NCBI GenBank assembly: GCA_965153455.1
Contig: OZ234502.1
Coordinates: 7,285,495 to 7,349,494 of the forward strand
Origin: Sphagnum compactum
Taxonomy: Eukaryota; Bryophyta; Sphagnopsida; Sphagnales
DNA: 64,000 nt
Direction of reading: 5' to 3'
Below, one piece after another: positions 34,556 to 45,774 of the stretch. The position numbers were made by a program, and so were the translations under genes. The number at the start of each line of letters is the position of its first letter. Within the stretch, counting starts at the first letter, position 1. The notes under the pieces were generated by a model. It made no database searches. It was not told the DNA's origin and worked only from the letters and a program-made list of their open reading frames with translations.

Positions 34556-34790
34556 TAATTTTAAACAACTTAGGCATTCTCATGATCATTTGTACCTGAT
34601 CATTTATATTTTTGCAATATGACATGTTGAAGTTTAGTCATGATCATCACTGCTAATTTTAAACAACTGAGGTATTTCATGAGCATTTGTATTTGATCAT
34701 TTATATTTTTGCAATATGACATGTTGAAGTTTAGTCAATCATAACTAAACTTCAACATGTCATATTGCAAAAATATAAATGATCAGGTAC
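34556..34790. repeat. 98-bp tandem duplication plus perfect 42-bp hairpin
   Basis: TAATTTTAAACAACT starts at 34556 and again at 34654. Both copies contain TGATCATTTATATTTTTGCA and continue to GAAGTTTAGT. The second copy is followed after 8 bases by a perfect inverted copy: arm 34694-34735 against arm 34744-34785. The inverted arm carries the GTACC variant of the first copy just outside the perfect 42 bp, which suggests that it was templated from copy one. Confidence 0.93.
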
Positions 34791-35108
34791 AATTAAAAGT
34801 CACCTATTAAACACAATATTATTGAAATGTATTTGAATGTGTGTGAAAAAATACCTTCACATTTGGAAAAATTAACAACATATTGTTATTTAGCTGAAAC
34901 TTGCCCAAGTCTACAAATTAAGTTTATATGTCAAATTACCTAGGGCTTGCCAAAACCAAAGTAAAAAATACTTGAACCTCACCAATCTACTCAAGAAATA
35001 TATTTAAAATCTACATACTTTTCTTGCTATGAGTAGCAAGAGCAAGCCCTAGCTTGTCCTTATTATTTTGAGCCTTAGTAGTTACATGTCCAATATCTGA
35101 AGCTAAGG

Positions 35109-36237
35109 CTAAACTTTTCTTTGATTCCTTATATTTTGGAAAACTTGGCTCCTTGCCATTTCCCTTGTTATTTCATCTTCATGTTCAAGATTAGATAGGG
35201 CTAACTTTGTTATTGTTTTTTTTTTCCAACTTGAAAACATAAGCCTTTTTCCTTGTTGGCCCAGATTGTTGAGAAGCCATTTTTTGCTTTTCAAATGAAT
35301 ACTTGGTTTGTTCTTCTAGGACTTCTTTTACATGTGGACAATCTTTCACAAATGAATACTTAGGTTGATGTCCACAAGTGTCATTTGTAGTACACACATT
35401 GCATTCGAAAATGGGACTACCACCTTCCCCATTGTTATCTTCCTTGTTGTGAGGCTTGGCAACAAATTCAAGAAGTTCCAAAGGCTCTAAGAAAATCCAC
35501 ACATGAGCTAAACATTAACATGTAATCTGGGAAACATTTGAGCACAACAATGTAGATAGTGGCAGCCTACAATTGCATATTAGAAAAGAATCGTCCATCT
35601 AATCTATTTAATTACATGATAAAAGGAACTAATTACTGACCTGTGCTCACCACCTCCATTGGCACATATTTAAGCACATTTTGCAATTTATTAATTAGTG
35701 GTTCCACATGCATTGAATTAATGGTGCATGGTACCATTTGCAGAATGACTTTTTCCACCTCTATAATGACCTCCATTGGAAATTACAAAATCTATGCCTC
35801 TAGCCTTTGTCCCTGTATTGATCATTGTCTTTGTTGAACTTGGCAAATCTATTCCCACATCTCAAATGCAATAAGTTATGGCAAACAATTTTTTTTTAAA
35901 AACATTAGCATGCAATTTTATAGGTTATACAAATCATGAGTTTAGAATGTTTTGTAGTGCAAAGTAAATTATAGTCCTTAGACATAAGAGATAAAATATT
36001 GTCACTTTGATCTGCAAAATATTTCAATTTGTTCTTATTAGAAACTATGGCATGTAGACCTCCATATTGGGAAGTACCCTTGTGGGTTATGCAAGTCTCA
36101 TCAAGTTGCATAGTTGCAACACTTGTAGTAGAATTGGGAAGTTGCACTTTCAGTGGGGACACAACTTCATTGACATAACCTTTGGGAAAAGACACTAGAA
36201 GAAATTTGAAAATTAACAATTGAATTTGCGACTGCAT
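35109..36237 (-). pseudogene. Unrecognised minus-strand coding remnants
   Basis: Two frames: 35502-35191 (ECNVCTTNDTCGHQPKYSF with clustered Cys/His, then a basic C-terminus with PTRKKAYVFKLEKK) and 36237-35905 (VNEVVSPLKVQLPNSTTSVA). Clustered Cys and His could be a small zinc-binding motif. I do not recognise the family. They may be exons of the same broken gene as the finger protein at 38948-39544, which lies upstream on the same strand, but the DNA between them is repeat-filled. Confidence 0.3.
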
Positions 36238-36419
36238 TTGGGGTAGTCACATGTTACCAAATGTGCCATTGATGGGTGGTTAAGATTTAACCACATGATA
36301 ATTTAAAGGGCCAATGACCATAAAACACGTGGCAATTTTCCATTTGTTCAAAAAAGATATATTATAATTATAGTAATTAAATAATATAATTATATCATTT
36401 TAATTAATTAATTATAATC

Positions 36420-37400
36420 TATCCTAGGCTAACTATAATAGGCAACCTATTCTAGGCTACGCTAGCTAGCATAAGCTGAGTAGGTAGGTAGGATCCATTT
36501 TATTATGTTGGGGATAAGCCTTTTGATTGGCTCATCCCAATTGGCACATGCACTATGTTTACCATGAATCTAATTTATTCCTTCATCTACTTATATACTT
36601 TACAAGTTTGAAGTTGTAGACAAAAGATATAGGACAATTGTAATGAAAGGGAAACACTACAACACTATCACATCCTTTGTCCCATACAAAAACATTATCA
36701 TATATCCACACAATAAAATATTTATTATCTTCATTAACTATTCACTACCTATCCTACTTACTACATATTACTTTGGTTACATACCTACTATCTATTACCT
36801 AACCTACATTTAATAAATTAATTTTTAATTAACATAGCTAATTAATTAATCAATTAATACAAAAACACTACAACATATCCACAAAATAAAATATCTCTTG
36901 TTTAACATATAACCTACCTATCCTACTACCCATTAGTACCTATCCTACTTATTACATACTACCTAACCTACATTTAATAAATAAATTGTTTAACATAATT
37001 AATTATTTTATCAATTAATACAAAAACATTATGACATATATCCACAAAATAAAATACCTCTTCTTTGGCTTACCTACCTACCTACCTACTATCTATATTC
37101 CTTCTTACTACCTATTATCTAATTTACCAATTAATTAATAACCTAGCCTACCAACTATCTATTTAGCTTACGTAGCCTAACTAGGTCTAACCTTCATAGC
37201 CTAGCCTATTAGCTACACCTAATAAACTAGTCTACTATTACCTATAGATAATTTAGGCCAATTAATTAAGTATGCAAAGCTAGGCTAGGCTACCAATGTA
37301 CATAGGCCTACTTAGTTTAATGTAGCCTATTAAGTTAGTTAGTTTAGTTAGCTTAATTTAGCAACTAGGTTATAATAGCCTTTTCTACCAAACTATTAAC
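36420..37400. repeat. CTAC/CCTA-rich degenerate repeat region
   Basis: Recurring CCTACCTACC, TATCCTACTTACTACATA and TAGCCTA words, with a block around 36650-36740 partly repeated around 36860-37060 (ACAAAAACACTACAACAT, then TATCCACA and AATAAAATA). No coding text. Confidence 0.7.
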
Positions 37401-37419
37401 TATTAGATATTATATCATG

Positions 37420-37863
37420 GAAGACCCATGGATAATTGCAAAAAAGACCCATGGATGGGTACATTAAAGGGATAATAGTCCAATTGAAATAGCAAAGTTT
37501 GCCATATGTGGTCTATGTTTCTTTGTTCATGTGGTAGAATATACTATTGCAATTGAAAAACCTTTCATTTGTAGTTGCAAAATAAACTACGTTATCATCC
37601 ATCGATGATTGCAATTGAAATTGGATGACAGTGTTCATTTTTCATCTACATTTTTAATGAAAATCATATTAGTCGTAAGTTGTAGTCGCATCTACAACTA
37701 GAATTTGGTTCAACCCTTCCTGTAGTTGCATATGTGACTACAAGTTGCACTTACATGGACATGTAACACTAACACACTACTAGTCGTAAAATTAGTTGGT
37801 TTGGGCATTAGTCATATAATAATCGCAAAAATATGGTCAGAATGGACAACATTTCTTCTAGTG
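37420..37863 (-). mobile_element. Possible CACTA terminus with subterminal repeats
   Basis: The end reads TTCTTCTAGTG at 37853-37863. Its reverse complement CACTAGAAGAAATGTTGTCC has CACTA form. The preceding 440 bases hold scattered GTAGTCGCAT, TAGTTGCA and GCAATTGAAA motifs in both orientations, typical of subterminal regions. I could not find the matching left end or a 3-bp duplication of AGA. Confidence 0.45.
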
Positions 37864-38179
37864 AGAAGGCGGTGTGTTAATTGGTTGCCCACTGCAAGAG
37901 TACTGGAAGCCCAATGGGCTATTGTTGAACACTCCAAGGTTTTGCTTTTGGTTTTGTAGGTGGGTGGATCCAATAGAATCATGCTCAATATGCCTAAGTT
38001 TTGATATGCAACTTGCATGGAAAAGGCACAATGAGAAAAATTACCAAATTGAAACAAACTCCTCATGTGGTAGTAAAAATAAAAACAATATAATCCTTTT
38101 AACTCCAATATGTTAAAACACCTGAAGTACAACTGCATATTATCATTTGAAAGGACCTTCTTTCTCACAAATAGCAAAA

Positions 38180-38760
38180 CCACTACATGTTAGACAATTG
38201 CTTTTGCTTAGCATTAAAAGCATGGCAAATAAAAAAATTATTTTTCACAAGCACTGCAAGCACTACACATGACACAATTGATTTTCATAAGGACTAAAAG
38301 TAACCAAATCAAATACTTACACTTCACTAGCATTTAGAGCATTAAAAATCAAACAACTGCTCTAAAAACACTAAAAACATTCGTTAATATTAGAAGCCTA
38401 GAAACATTGCTTTTCACAAGCACAAAGAGCACAAACCACAAGATTGCTTTTGCTTAGCACCCAAAACAATACAAATAAAAGAGGTGCTTTTAACAAGCAC
38501 CAAAAGCAACACAAATCAAAGGATTACTTTTCAAAAGCACCAATAAAGAACCAGAGATGAAATACTTACTTTTCTTTACCACCCAAAGTAAAGATCTATT
38601 TTTCACAAACATTAATGACACCACAGACCAACAACTTCTGTTCATTAACACTATTCAAGTGCCATAAATCAAACAAATGTTTCCTTTCAGCCTTATAAAC
38701 AATTCAAATCAAACAATTACTTTTTTGACAATAACAAAAAGAGTGACACCAATTTTTTGT
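38180..38760. repeat. TTGCTTTTCACAAGCAC-type degenerate minisatellite
   Basis: Irregular repeats of CTTTTCACAAGCAC, AAAAGCA and CAAATCAAAC with a variable period of very roughly 50-80 bases, AT-rich and non-coding. It lies just left of the minus-strand finger gene remnant. Confidence 0.7.
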
Positions 38761-38947
38761 TAACATTTTTGGTTCATGGATTTCTTGTCAAAGAAAAACT
38801 ATACTAAAATGGAACCCTAAGGAACATGCAGGTGAATTATAATGGAAATGAAAACATTCATAAACCTTCAAAATCAATCCAACAAGGAAATGTGGAACTC
38901 ACCAGACATAAAGGATAATCCAAGTTCCTCTTATGTGTTTGCTTCAA

Positions 38948-39544
38948 TTAGTCATAAAATTCATCCAACTGCATTATCTTAGCTTGTGTATGTAGCTCTT
39001 CATCCCTTTCATGAAACCCAAAATTGGTCCATCGGTCTGGATGAAACAACTTTCCACAAACACAACACTTATTTTCATTTTTCAGTAATTCACCCAAATA
39101 AAAAGGGTGGTAAGTATGCTTACATGAAGTGACCATTATGTCATGCGAATTGTACCAAGTTTTACAAAACCCACAAGGTTTAACAAGGATGACAGTGGTT
39201 TCCACATCAACAAGGCAAAATGGGTGTAAGATTGGCTTTGGCCAAAATGAGGAACCCCCTCCTTTCTCCATATTTCCCAATTGTTGCTCAATTGCAACTT
39301 GTTGCCTTGCCATACATGCCAGGTCCTTTTTGATGCTTGCCATTTTTGTCTAAAGTTTCTAATTTTCCAATTTTGTATTTTGAAATAGATCCTCTCCTTC
39401 AATTGCCCTTGAAAATTTGTTTGCAAGTAAGGTTTGAGAGGTTTCCACTTGTCGTGTAAGATGCTGTTGTTGAACAAAAAACTGAAATTCCTCCTCTTGT
39501 CCATTCGCCCCCTGGCAAATTTGAATGGGAAATTCAAAATTCAA
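38948..39544 (-). pseudogene. Coiled-coil plus Cys/His-finger protein remnant
   Basis: One minus-strand frame runs from 39544 to the stop at 38948, broken only by two TAG codons near 39349 and 39359. The first half is Gln/Glu-rich and helical (QEEEFQFFVQQQHLTRQVET, then ARQQVAIEQQLGNMEK). The second half has a RING- or PHD-like pattern: CGFCKTWYNSHDI, TSCKHTYHPFYLGELL, KCCVCGKLFHPDRW and NFGFHERDE. Pairs C-x2-C, C-x-H-x2-H and C-x2-C could bind two metal ions. I recall unnamed non-seed-plant proteins with this finger, but no named family. Role unknown. Confidence 0.55.
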
Positions 39545-39653
39545 TGTTAATGCACCAAGTTAGACCTAAAGGACAAACCACAAAATGAACTAGGGGACCA
39601 CATTAAGGTTCAAACCTACTATTTCAAAAGCTCAACTTGACTTGTGAGCTCAT

Positions 39654-40034
39654 TCAACTTAGACTTAGCAAAATCAAGACCTTTTTGGGTCTCAACTGCA
39701 ACCACTTTACGATTGTCCATGTATTATAGTGTAACCCGATTAACTTCTTTGACAATTTTGTTGCTTTAAACTCAAGCATGGCAAGTTTCCATCTTAAGTT
39801 TTTAAACAACTCACCCAAAAAACAATGTAAATCTTGCACCATGGCAATATCTATTGTCAAGACACCATAAGGACAAGTTAATCTACTAGTAATTCCTGTT
39901 GCAACAATAGAAGTCTTGCATACATGACCACCCTCAGTCTTGCAAGAAACCTCCAACAACTTTGACATGTCTAAAAACTTTGTGCCTTTCATCTTTTTGG
40001 CCACCAATCTACGAGCCTTTTCTTTAGCAGTCAA
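39654..40034 (-). pseudogene. Upstream coding remnant, possibly same gene as finger protein
   Basis: A 126-codon minus-strand frame, basic at the start (TAKEKARRLVAKKMKGTKFL), then SCKTEGGHVCKTSIV and AMVQDLHCFLGELFKNLRWK. No family recognised. It precedes the finger-protein frame on the same strand by about 110 bases, so a shared gene is plausible. Confidence 0.35.
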
Positions 40035-41278
40035 AGTTGTTGCTCTTGCTCAATTCACATTATAACTCTTAGTTTGTGCTTGTAACCCTTGACCACCCAT
40101 GACATGAATTCGTTATTTGTAATAATGGATGTCCCATATATCTTGCAACACAATTCCAATAGCTTTTTTTTTATGTGTGCACACAACTAAATATTCGTGG
40201 TTTTGAACTTTGCCACTTTACCAAACACTTCTTCTATGTTTGCTTCACAAACCTAGTTAGGTGTGAGGTCTGACTTGGGGTTTAGACTTGTGTCATTCAA
40301 TTTCCTAACCTTGATGAAAAATCCTTTGTCTAAGCTTTGTAATCTACATTTTTAGACAATGACTTGAATAGGGTTGTAGCCATTTCTTTGGCCATGGACT
40401 TAATAAAACCACCATTGTACCCACTTCAATGAAATTGAAAAAATATTTTTCGACCTTAAGCTAATAACCCTAAACCCTAACATTTGCAACCAAGTATTGT
40501 GTGTAGCTATAGCCAACGAAGATAATACACACAACAAAAAAAATGTAGGCATAAAACAACTAAGTTTGATCAAATCACAACAAAGCAAAAAAATGCAAGC
40601 ATAAACAAATGTAGAATTTGGATACACAAAGCTCTTACAACTTTTAGCCATGTGAAGCTTTCAAGCTTTAAAAGAATTAAAAGTTATTTGAGCAGGTGTG
40701 CAAAGTTCTCTAAGTTTTTAACCTTTTTGAAATCTTTGAACATGCCAAGGTATTTAAATCCAGGTGATTTATTCTCTAATTAGCCGATGTAAAACTAGAG
40801 AAAATATGGACCCACATTCAAAATGAAATGGATAAAAAACACAAAACAACAAATGTATTCCACATCCATAAGTCAAATCATGTAGAGATGTGAAAAAGAA
40901 GACAAGTGAAAGTTTATAAGCGTGTGAAGATTTGGATGAGAACACAAAATTATTTTAATAAACAAAACTCTTTGAACATGTGAAGCTCTTTAAACTATGA
41001 CTTGTTCAGTATGACCAGGTTTGAGAGACAATGACCAATGTTGACCTTGATGGTTCACGTATGAAGACCAATGGAGATCGGGATGGTGTTAGTCTTTAGT
41101 TTGAATCTTGTCAAATTCCTACCCTTATCTCCACACATGCCATGTCATGCAAAAAAAAGTCAGTCAATCATAATAAGGACTGTTTTAAGGAGGTTGCCAT
41201 TGGCTCCTATTAACTTGTTTTCACCCATTGCCTAATTAATACATATTTCAAGTAGGTACATATTAAGTACCATACTTA
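40035..41278. other. AT-rich DNA, nothing recognised
   Basis: A telomere-like CCCTAAACCCTAAC occurs near 40468. Frames are short and featureless. Confidence 0.35.
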
Positions 41279-43869
41279 CACTATGAGAAATCACGTTCGT
41301 GAAATCACATTGCCTTGCAACTAAAATTCAAAAAACAATTCGTATACAACTATCTCTTGGGTATTACAACTAGTGCAACTATCCCTTATAAAGATAGTGT
41401 AATAATAAATAAATTACTATGTCACAACATCAATTAGTTGTATTATAGTTGCAAGCGAGTTGAAAATGGGTCTTCTATATGATCATTTATACACATCATA
41501 CACACATATGTAGTTAACCATGTTTGACTTTTTAAAAGTTGTATTGTGATTACATGTGGCAACTACTTTAGAACTATTGTAAATGTGCCATTAAAGCAAC
41601 AACTATGTTGTAATTAAATACAATGTACATTCACGTGATCATGCCACATGTTCACATTTCCACCTCCCATTGTGAAATACATTTGCAACTAATTTTTTAT
41701 TATGATTCCCAGTGATAAAACTAGTACAATTACTAGTGTATCACTATTAAAGTACTATTATTGGGTAAAAACATGCTACACTAAGACCATTTGCGGCAAC
41801 TCAGAGTCCATTTTTAGAGTCCAAATCCAATGATTTTTTTTAAAAACATTTAAATGGTGTTGGAGTTCACATTTTTTCCCATTTCCAAGTTCATACCACC
41901 ATAATTTAAACCTTAAAAAAAACCATTAAAAATATGGGCCTTGAAAAAGTGAATTTAGATATCGAAATGGACTTTACTAATTTCAAATTTTCATTTTAAA
42001 TCTTAAAGACTTTTTCTTGCTTGATTTTTTCATCTTAAGTGTTATGGTATTCAATGTTTGGTGGTAAAAAGTTGTAGGCTTAATTTCCAATTCCATTAAA
42101 AGAAAAAAATCCATAATGATAATTTTTTTGGAGTACTTTGGACTTGGGACATTAAATGTACCATCTTTTATAAAGTCCACCTTGGATTGAACATTTATCC
42201 TTTTGGTAATTGTTTTTTGAGTTGAAAGATTAGAATGTAAGTTTCAATTTTTCATCTCACTTTTGCCAAGTTTCTCAAATGCATTTGCATACAATGCAAT
42301 AATACTTAACTCACCCAGAAAAAATTGCCATTGGGACATCCAAAAAAGTCCATCATAACATGCTTTTACCCTACTCAACTATGTTATGACAATAATACAA
42401 CTACTTATAACTTAATAAAGATACATATTCATCAATTATTTATATCTTCATTATATGTGTTTCATTTTGAGTCATTTAAAATGTTATGGGAACGCTACTT
42501 CAAGCTCTAGAAATCATTTTTGAAATCTAAAGGAAAAGGAGTAATGAAAAAATAACAAGAAGAGAAATAAGCTTTCCAATTTACAAAACACATTTTTTTC
42601 CTTTTTTTTCTCTTTGGACCCCTCCTACTTTCAAACCTCATAACTTTCTAATATCTTATTCATTTTGATCGATTTAAAGTGTTATAGAAACGCCACTTAA
42701 AGTTCTACAAATCATCTTTGAACTTTAATAGCAATAGAGAAACATACAAGGATTTTTTAGGTGTTCAAGAACTGGCTTTTATAGCATTCAATGGTTTGTT
42801 TCTTTGAGTTTTTGACCCCCTCTACTTTGGGGGGCCATAACTTTCTCAATTTTATTCCATTTTTGATGATTTTTAGTGCCCCAAAAGCGCCAATAAGAGG
42901 GGTTCATGTTTTGTTTGAACACCAAAAACAATGGAACCTTCCCCTTGGATCTAACTTGCCCTTGAGCATTTAAATGTTATAATTGCAACTCAATTGTAAC
43001 TTAATTTGCAACTAAGAAATAACTATAAGATTTAACCCATATGTTTTGGTTTCGAATCCCATGTTACAAAATATATAAAAAAGGTTTTCTATCTCATATT
43101 CTCACATTAAAATACAAGTGCCATTTTGGGATGAACTCAAAACCGAAAGGCAAAACATAAAATTAAAAAAATAAATTCATGGCTATTCTTTAGTTCATTT
43201 AGTCTTGTGTTTTCCTACCTACCCACTTACCTATGTAAGTAAATAGGTAGGTAGGTAGGTCCTAGGTAAATACGTAGGTATGTAGGTCTTAAGCCTAGTG
43301 ATGACATTCTTCATTTTGCACATTAAAATTCTTTAAAATTCTTCATTTACCACCTTTTCAAAACATTCTTGACCCGCGAATGTTTACCAAATTACACTGG
43401 TTGATCTATAAAATTCGTTAAAATTCTTGCTTCTTTGGGCTTCCATAACATTCTCGCACCAAGAATGTCATAACTATGGTCTTAAGACCTACTAATGTAC
43501 CGACCTATGGTTATGTACGACCTACCTAATTACTAAAATATATATTTATATTTATTTATTTATTCCAGAATATAATTAGTATGCCATGTGTTAGATTTTA
43601 ATAGATGGATGATAATCAATGACGTTAACATGACATCATGGGTGTAATTATAATGGAGTTGCATAGTAATTGAAAATTAATTGTTTTGATTGAGTTGCAA
43701 TTGAGTTGTAATGAGTTGCACCGTATATACAATGAGTTGTAACTTTGCAACTCATGTAACTTGTCCACTAACACTCACGATGTATAAATACAACGAATTG
43801 TAAGTGTCTTTTACAACTCAAAAATTGAGTTGCAAGGTTAGTTGCAAAACACCCTTTTTTCTCATAGTG
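41279..43869. mobile_element. Complete non-autonomous CACTA element, 2591 bp, TSD TTA
   Basis: Starts CACTATGAGAAATCACG and ends with the reverse complement of CACTATGAGAAAAAAGGG, flanked by TTA at 41276-41278 and 43870-43872. TTGCAACTAA-type motifs recur in both subterminal regions (for example near 41314, 41370, 43690, 43745 and 43830). No transposase frame. It hosts the second hAT MITE. It must be moved in trans by another CACTA element's proteins. Confidence 0.93.
43294..43478 (-). mobile_element. hAT-type MITE, copy 2 (185 bp, inverted)
   Basis: Exact 8-bp duplication GTCTTAAG at 43286-43293 and 43479-43486. The body is the reverse complement of copy 1 at 27262-27446, with one base different (CGCAGGTC there, CGCGGGTC here on the same strand). 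It lies inside the 2.6-kb CACTA element and so is younger than that insertion. Confidence 0.95.
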
Positions 43870-44047
43870 TTAATAGGTGCCTATGAATAGGTACATATTA
43901 CCTAGCTAATGGCTACTAACTAGGTACCTACTAGGTAGGTACCTAATTAGTATGTATTTAACTAAGGTACTATCTAAATTAAATACATACTAGCTAGGTA
44001 CCCACCTTAAATACCTACCTCGTAGTCATGCCATCATAATGTAGTCA
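43870..44047. repeat. CTAC/GTAG-rich repeat between two elements
   Basis: TACCTAGCTA, TAGGTACCTAC and AGGTACCC words continue the motif family seen at 23.0-23.5 and 36.4-37.4 kb. Confidence 0.65.
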
Positions 44048-44714
44048 TCTTATATATAAAGTACCTTGTCCGTGCGTGCGTCCAGGTCCTGACAGTGGAG
44101 GTCTTGAAACCCAGATCCCAACTGTCCGTCTGTGGAGGTCCTGAAACCCAGATCGGGACCTGCCTGTCCGTCCGTCTGGTCGAGGTCCTGAAACCTGCCT
44201 GGCTCCTCTTTTCCGGGTTTTCGTGAAACCCGGCAGTTCTGTGATTATGTGGATGAAATATTATACGTTTTGAGCTCAGAGTTCTGGATGGATGGTTATG
44301 AGGATGAGATATCATGTATTTGTAGTTCCGTCCAATTAGGACCCGCCTGTCCGTCCATCTGGTCGAGGTCCTGAAACCTGCCTGGCTCCTCTTTTCCGGG
44401 TTTTCGTGAAACCCGGCAGTTCTGTGATTATGTGGATGAAATATTATACGTTTTGAGCTCAGAGTTCTGGATGGGTGGTTATGAAGATGAGATATCATGT
44501 ATTTGTAGTTCCGTCCAATTAGGAGGAATGATTTGTGGATGAAATATTAAAGATTTTGTAGTTTTGTCCACTTAGAGTTTTTGATGGATTGATTATGTAT
44601 TCGTAAGTTCCGTCCAATTAGGAGTTCTGGATGGATGATTATGCAGGTGAGTATGGGGACTCCCTGTTTTTTCCCAGTGCCGTGTCGTGCCTTGCAGGCA
44701 CGGGAGCCCACTAG
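44048..44714 (+). mobile_element. Non-autonomous Helitron, 667 bp
   Basis: Starts TCTTATATATAAAG directly after an A (44047) and ends in CTAG (44711-44714) directly before a T, as expected for insertion between A and T without duplication. A short GC-rich hairpin (CGTGCC, loop TTGCA, GGCACG) lies about 12 bases before the 3' end. The interior has a 183-bp unit in two direct copies (GTCCGTCC at 44166 and 44349), each with the palindrome CCGGGTTTTCGTGAAACCCGG. No Rep/helicase is encoded. The 154-codon minus-strand frame is just the repeat. Confidence 0.92.
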
Positions 44715-44985
44715 TAAATATGATTAAAGGTATATGATTAATGGACAAATGACTACATGACTAAATAAGACCTACCTTGGCTAAATAAACTAGCTTGGAA
44801 AATGTTCTAGTCATGAAAGACATGTTTTGATGTTGTGATGGTTTTCATTGTTTGAAATGTGATAATTTGGTATTGAAATGTGTGTTGATGTGTTTTTAAA
44901 AATAAATTTGAGCATTTCATGCATGATGTTTTTTAGTTTCATTCAATCACATTCCTTCTTTCATCACTTTTCATGCCTTCAACTT
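44715..44985. repeat. Dispersed repeat flanking the Helitron
   Basis: The first part resembles 21880-22130 (shared TGACTACATGACTA and CTAGTCATGAAA). Its broken continuation left of 44048 suggests that the Helitron landed in this repeat. Confidence 0.5.
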
Positions 44986-45774
44986 AATTAAAAATTCATA
45001 TTGTATTCACTCAATGGATTAAAGATTCATGAAAAACTTGCAAATCCAAGAATTCTTCAACTTCAAATTCTTCTTCACTTCCCATTTCAATTAGTGGAGG
45101 TGGTTGAATATGTTTATCAAGAATTGCAAATTCATGAAAAGGTTCAAGAATTGAAACATGGAATATTGGATGCATTTTCATTGATTTTGAAAGTTGTAAT
45201 TAAAATGCACCTCGGTTTACTTGGCCAATAATAGGGAATGGTCCAAGTCATTGGTAATCCAATTTTTTTGAAAGCCTTGTAAATTGTAGATCTTCACGAA
45301 ATGCCTAGATTTGATCTTTAATTTTTATAGTTTGGATGTTGGTTAAGCTAATGGTCAATTTGTTCTTTGTACGTCTTTGATCCTCTTGTAATCATGAAAT
45401 CAACTCACTTCAAATGTCAATTAGCCTTTTAATAAGATCTTTTGTAGTTGGATTATTCATCTTACTCATTGCTAAGGTACCAAGCTTAGGGTGTTATCCG
45501 TAATTTACAAAAAATGGAGTGTGACCAAATGATGAATGATATGTATTGTTATACACAAATTCAACCAAGGGCAAAAGGTCAATTAAATCATCTTCATGAT
45601 AATTGAATATCGTCCATTGAATGTGTGTTCTAATATTTGATTCACCCTTCTGATTTGTCCATTTGTTTGAGGATGATTGGCCAAAGTTATAAATATTGAT
45701 TCGGACCATTAAAAGTTTCAATAATGACTTCTGAAAAGTGGATATGAATTGAAGATCCAAGATAAAAAATAATA
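44986..45774 (-). pseudogene. Ty3/gypsy chromovirus pol: integrase C-terminus and chromodomain
   Basis: On the minus strand: DLQFISTFQKSLLKLLM, EDDLIDLLPLVEFVYNN and HTPFFVNYG (end of the integrase core), then TKDLIKRLIDI, then in a shifted frame LGPFPIIGQVNRGAF and HPIFHVSILEPFHEF, and finally EEEFEVEEFLDLQVFH, the start of a chromodomain. This is the order of plant chromoviruses. Several stops and frameshifts are present. It continues at 48423 beyond an inserted CACTA-like element. No long terminal repeat was identified. Confidence 0.9.

Noticed and set aside
33400-37863. A CACTA element from CACTAGCAGGAAAG (33401) to TTCTTCTAGTG (37863)
   Set aside because: The end repeats match only partly and the flanking triplets (GAT and AGA) differ, so the pairing is not supported.
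44034-44498. 154-codon minus-strand protein with two 61-residue repeats
   Set aside because: It covers the Helitron's 183-bp direct repeat, whose length is divisible by three, so both copies stay open by chance. It also spans the element boundary.
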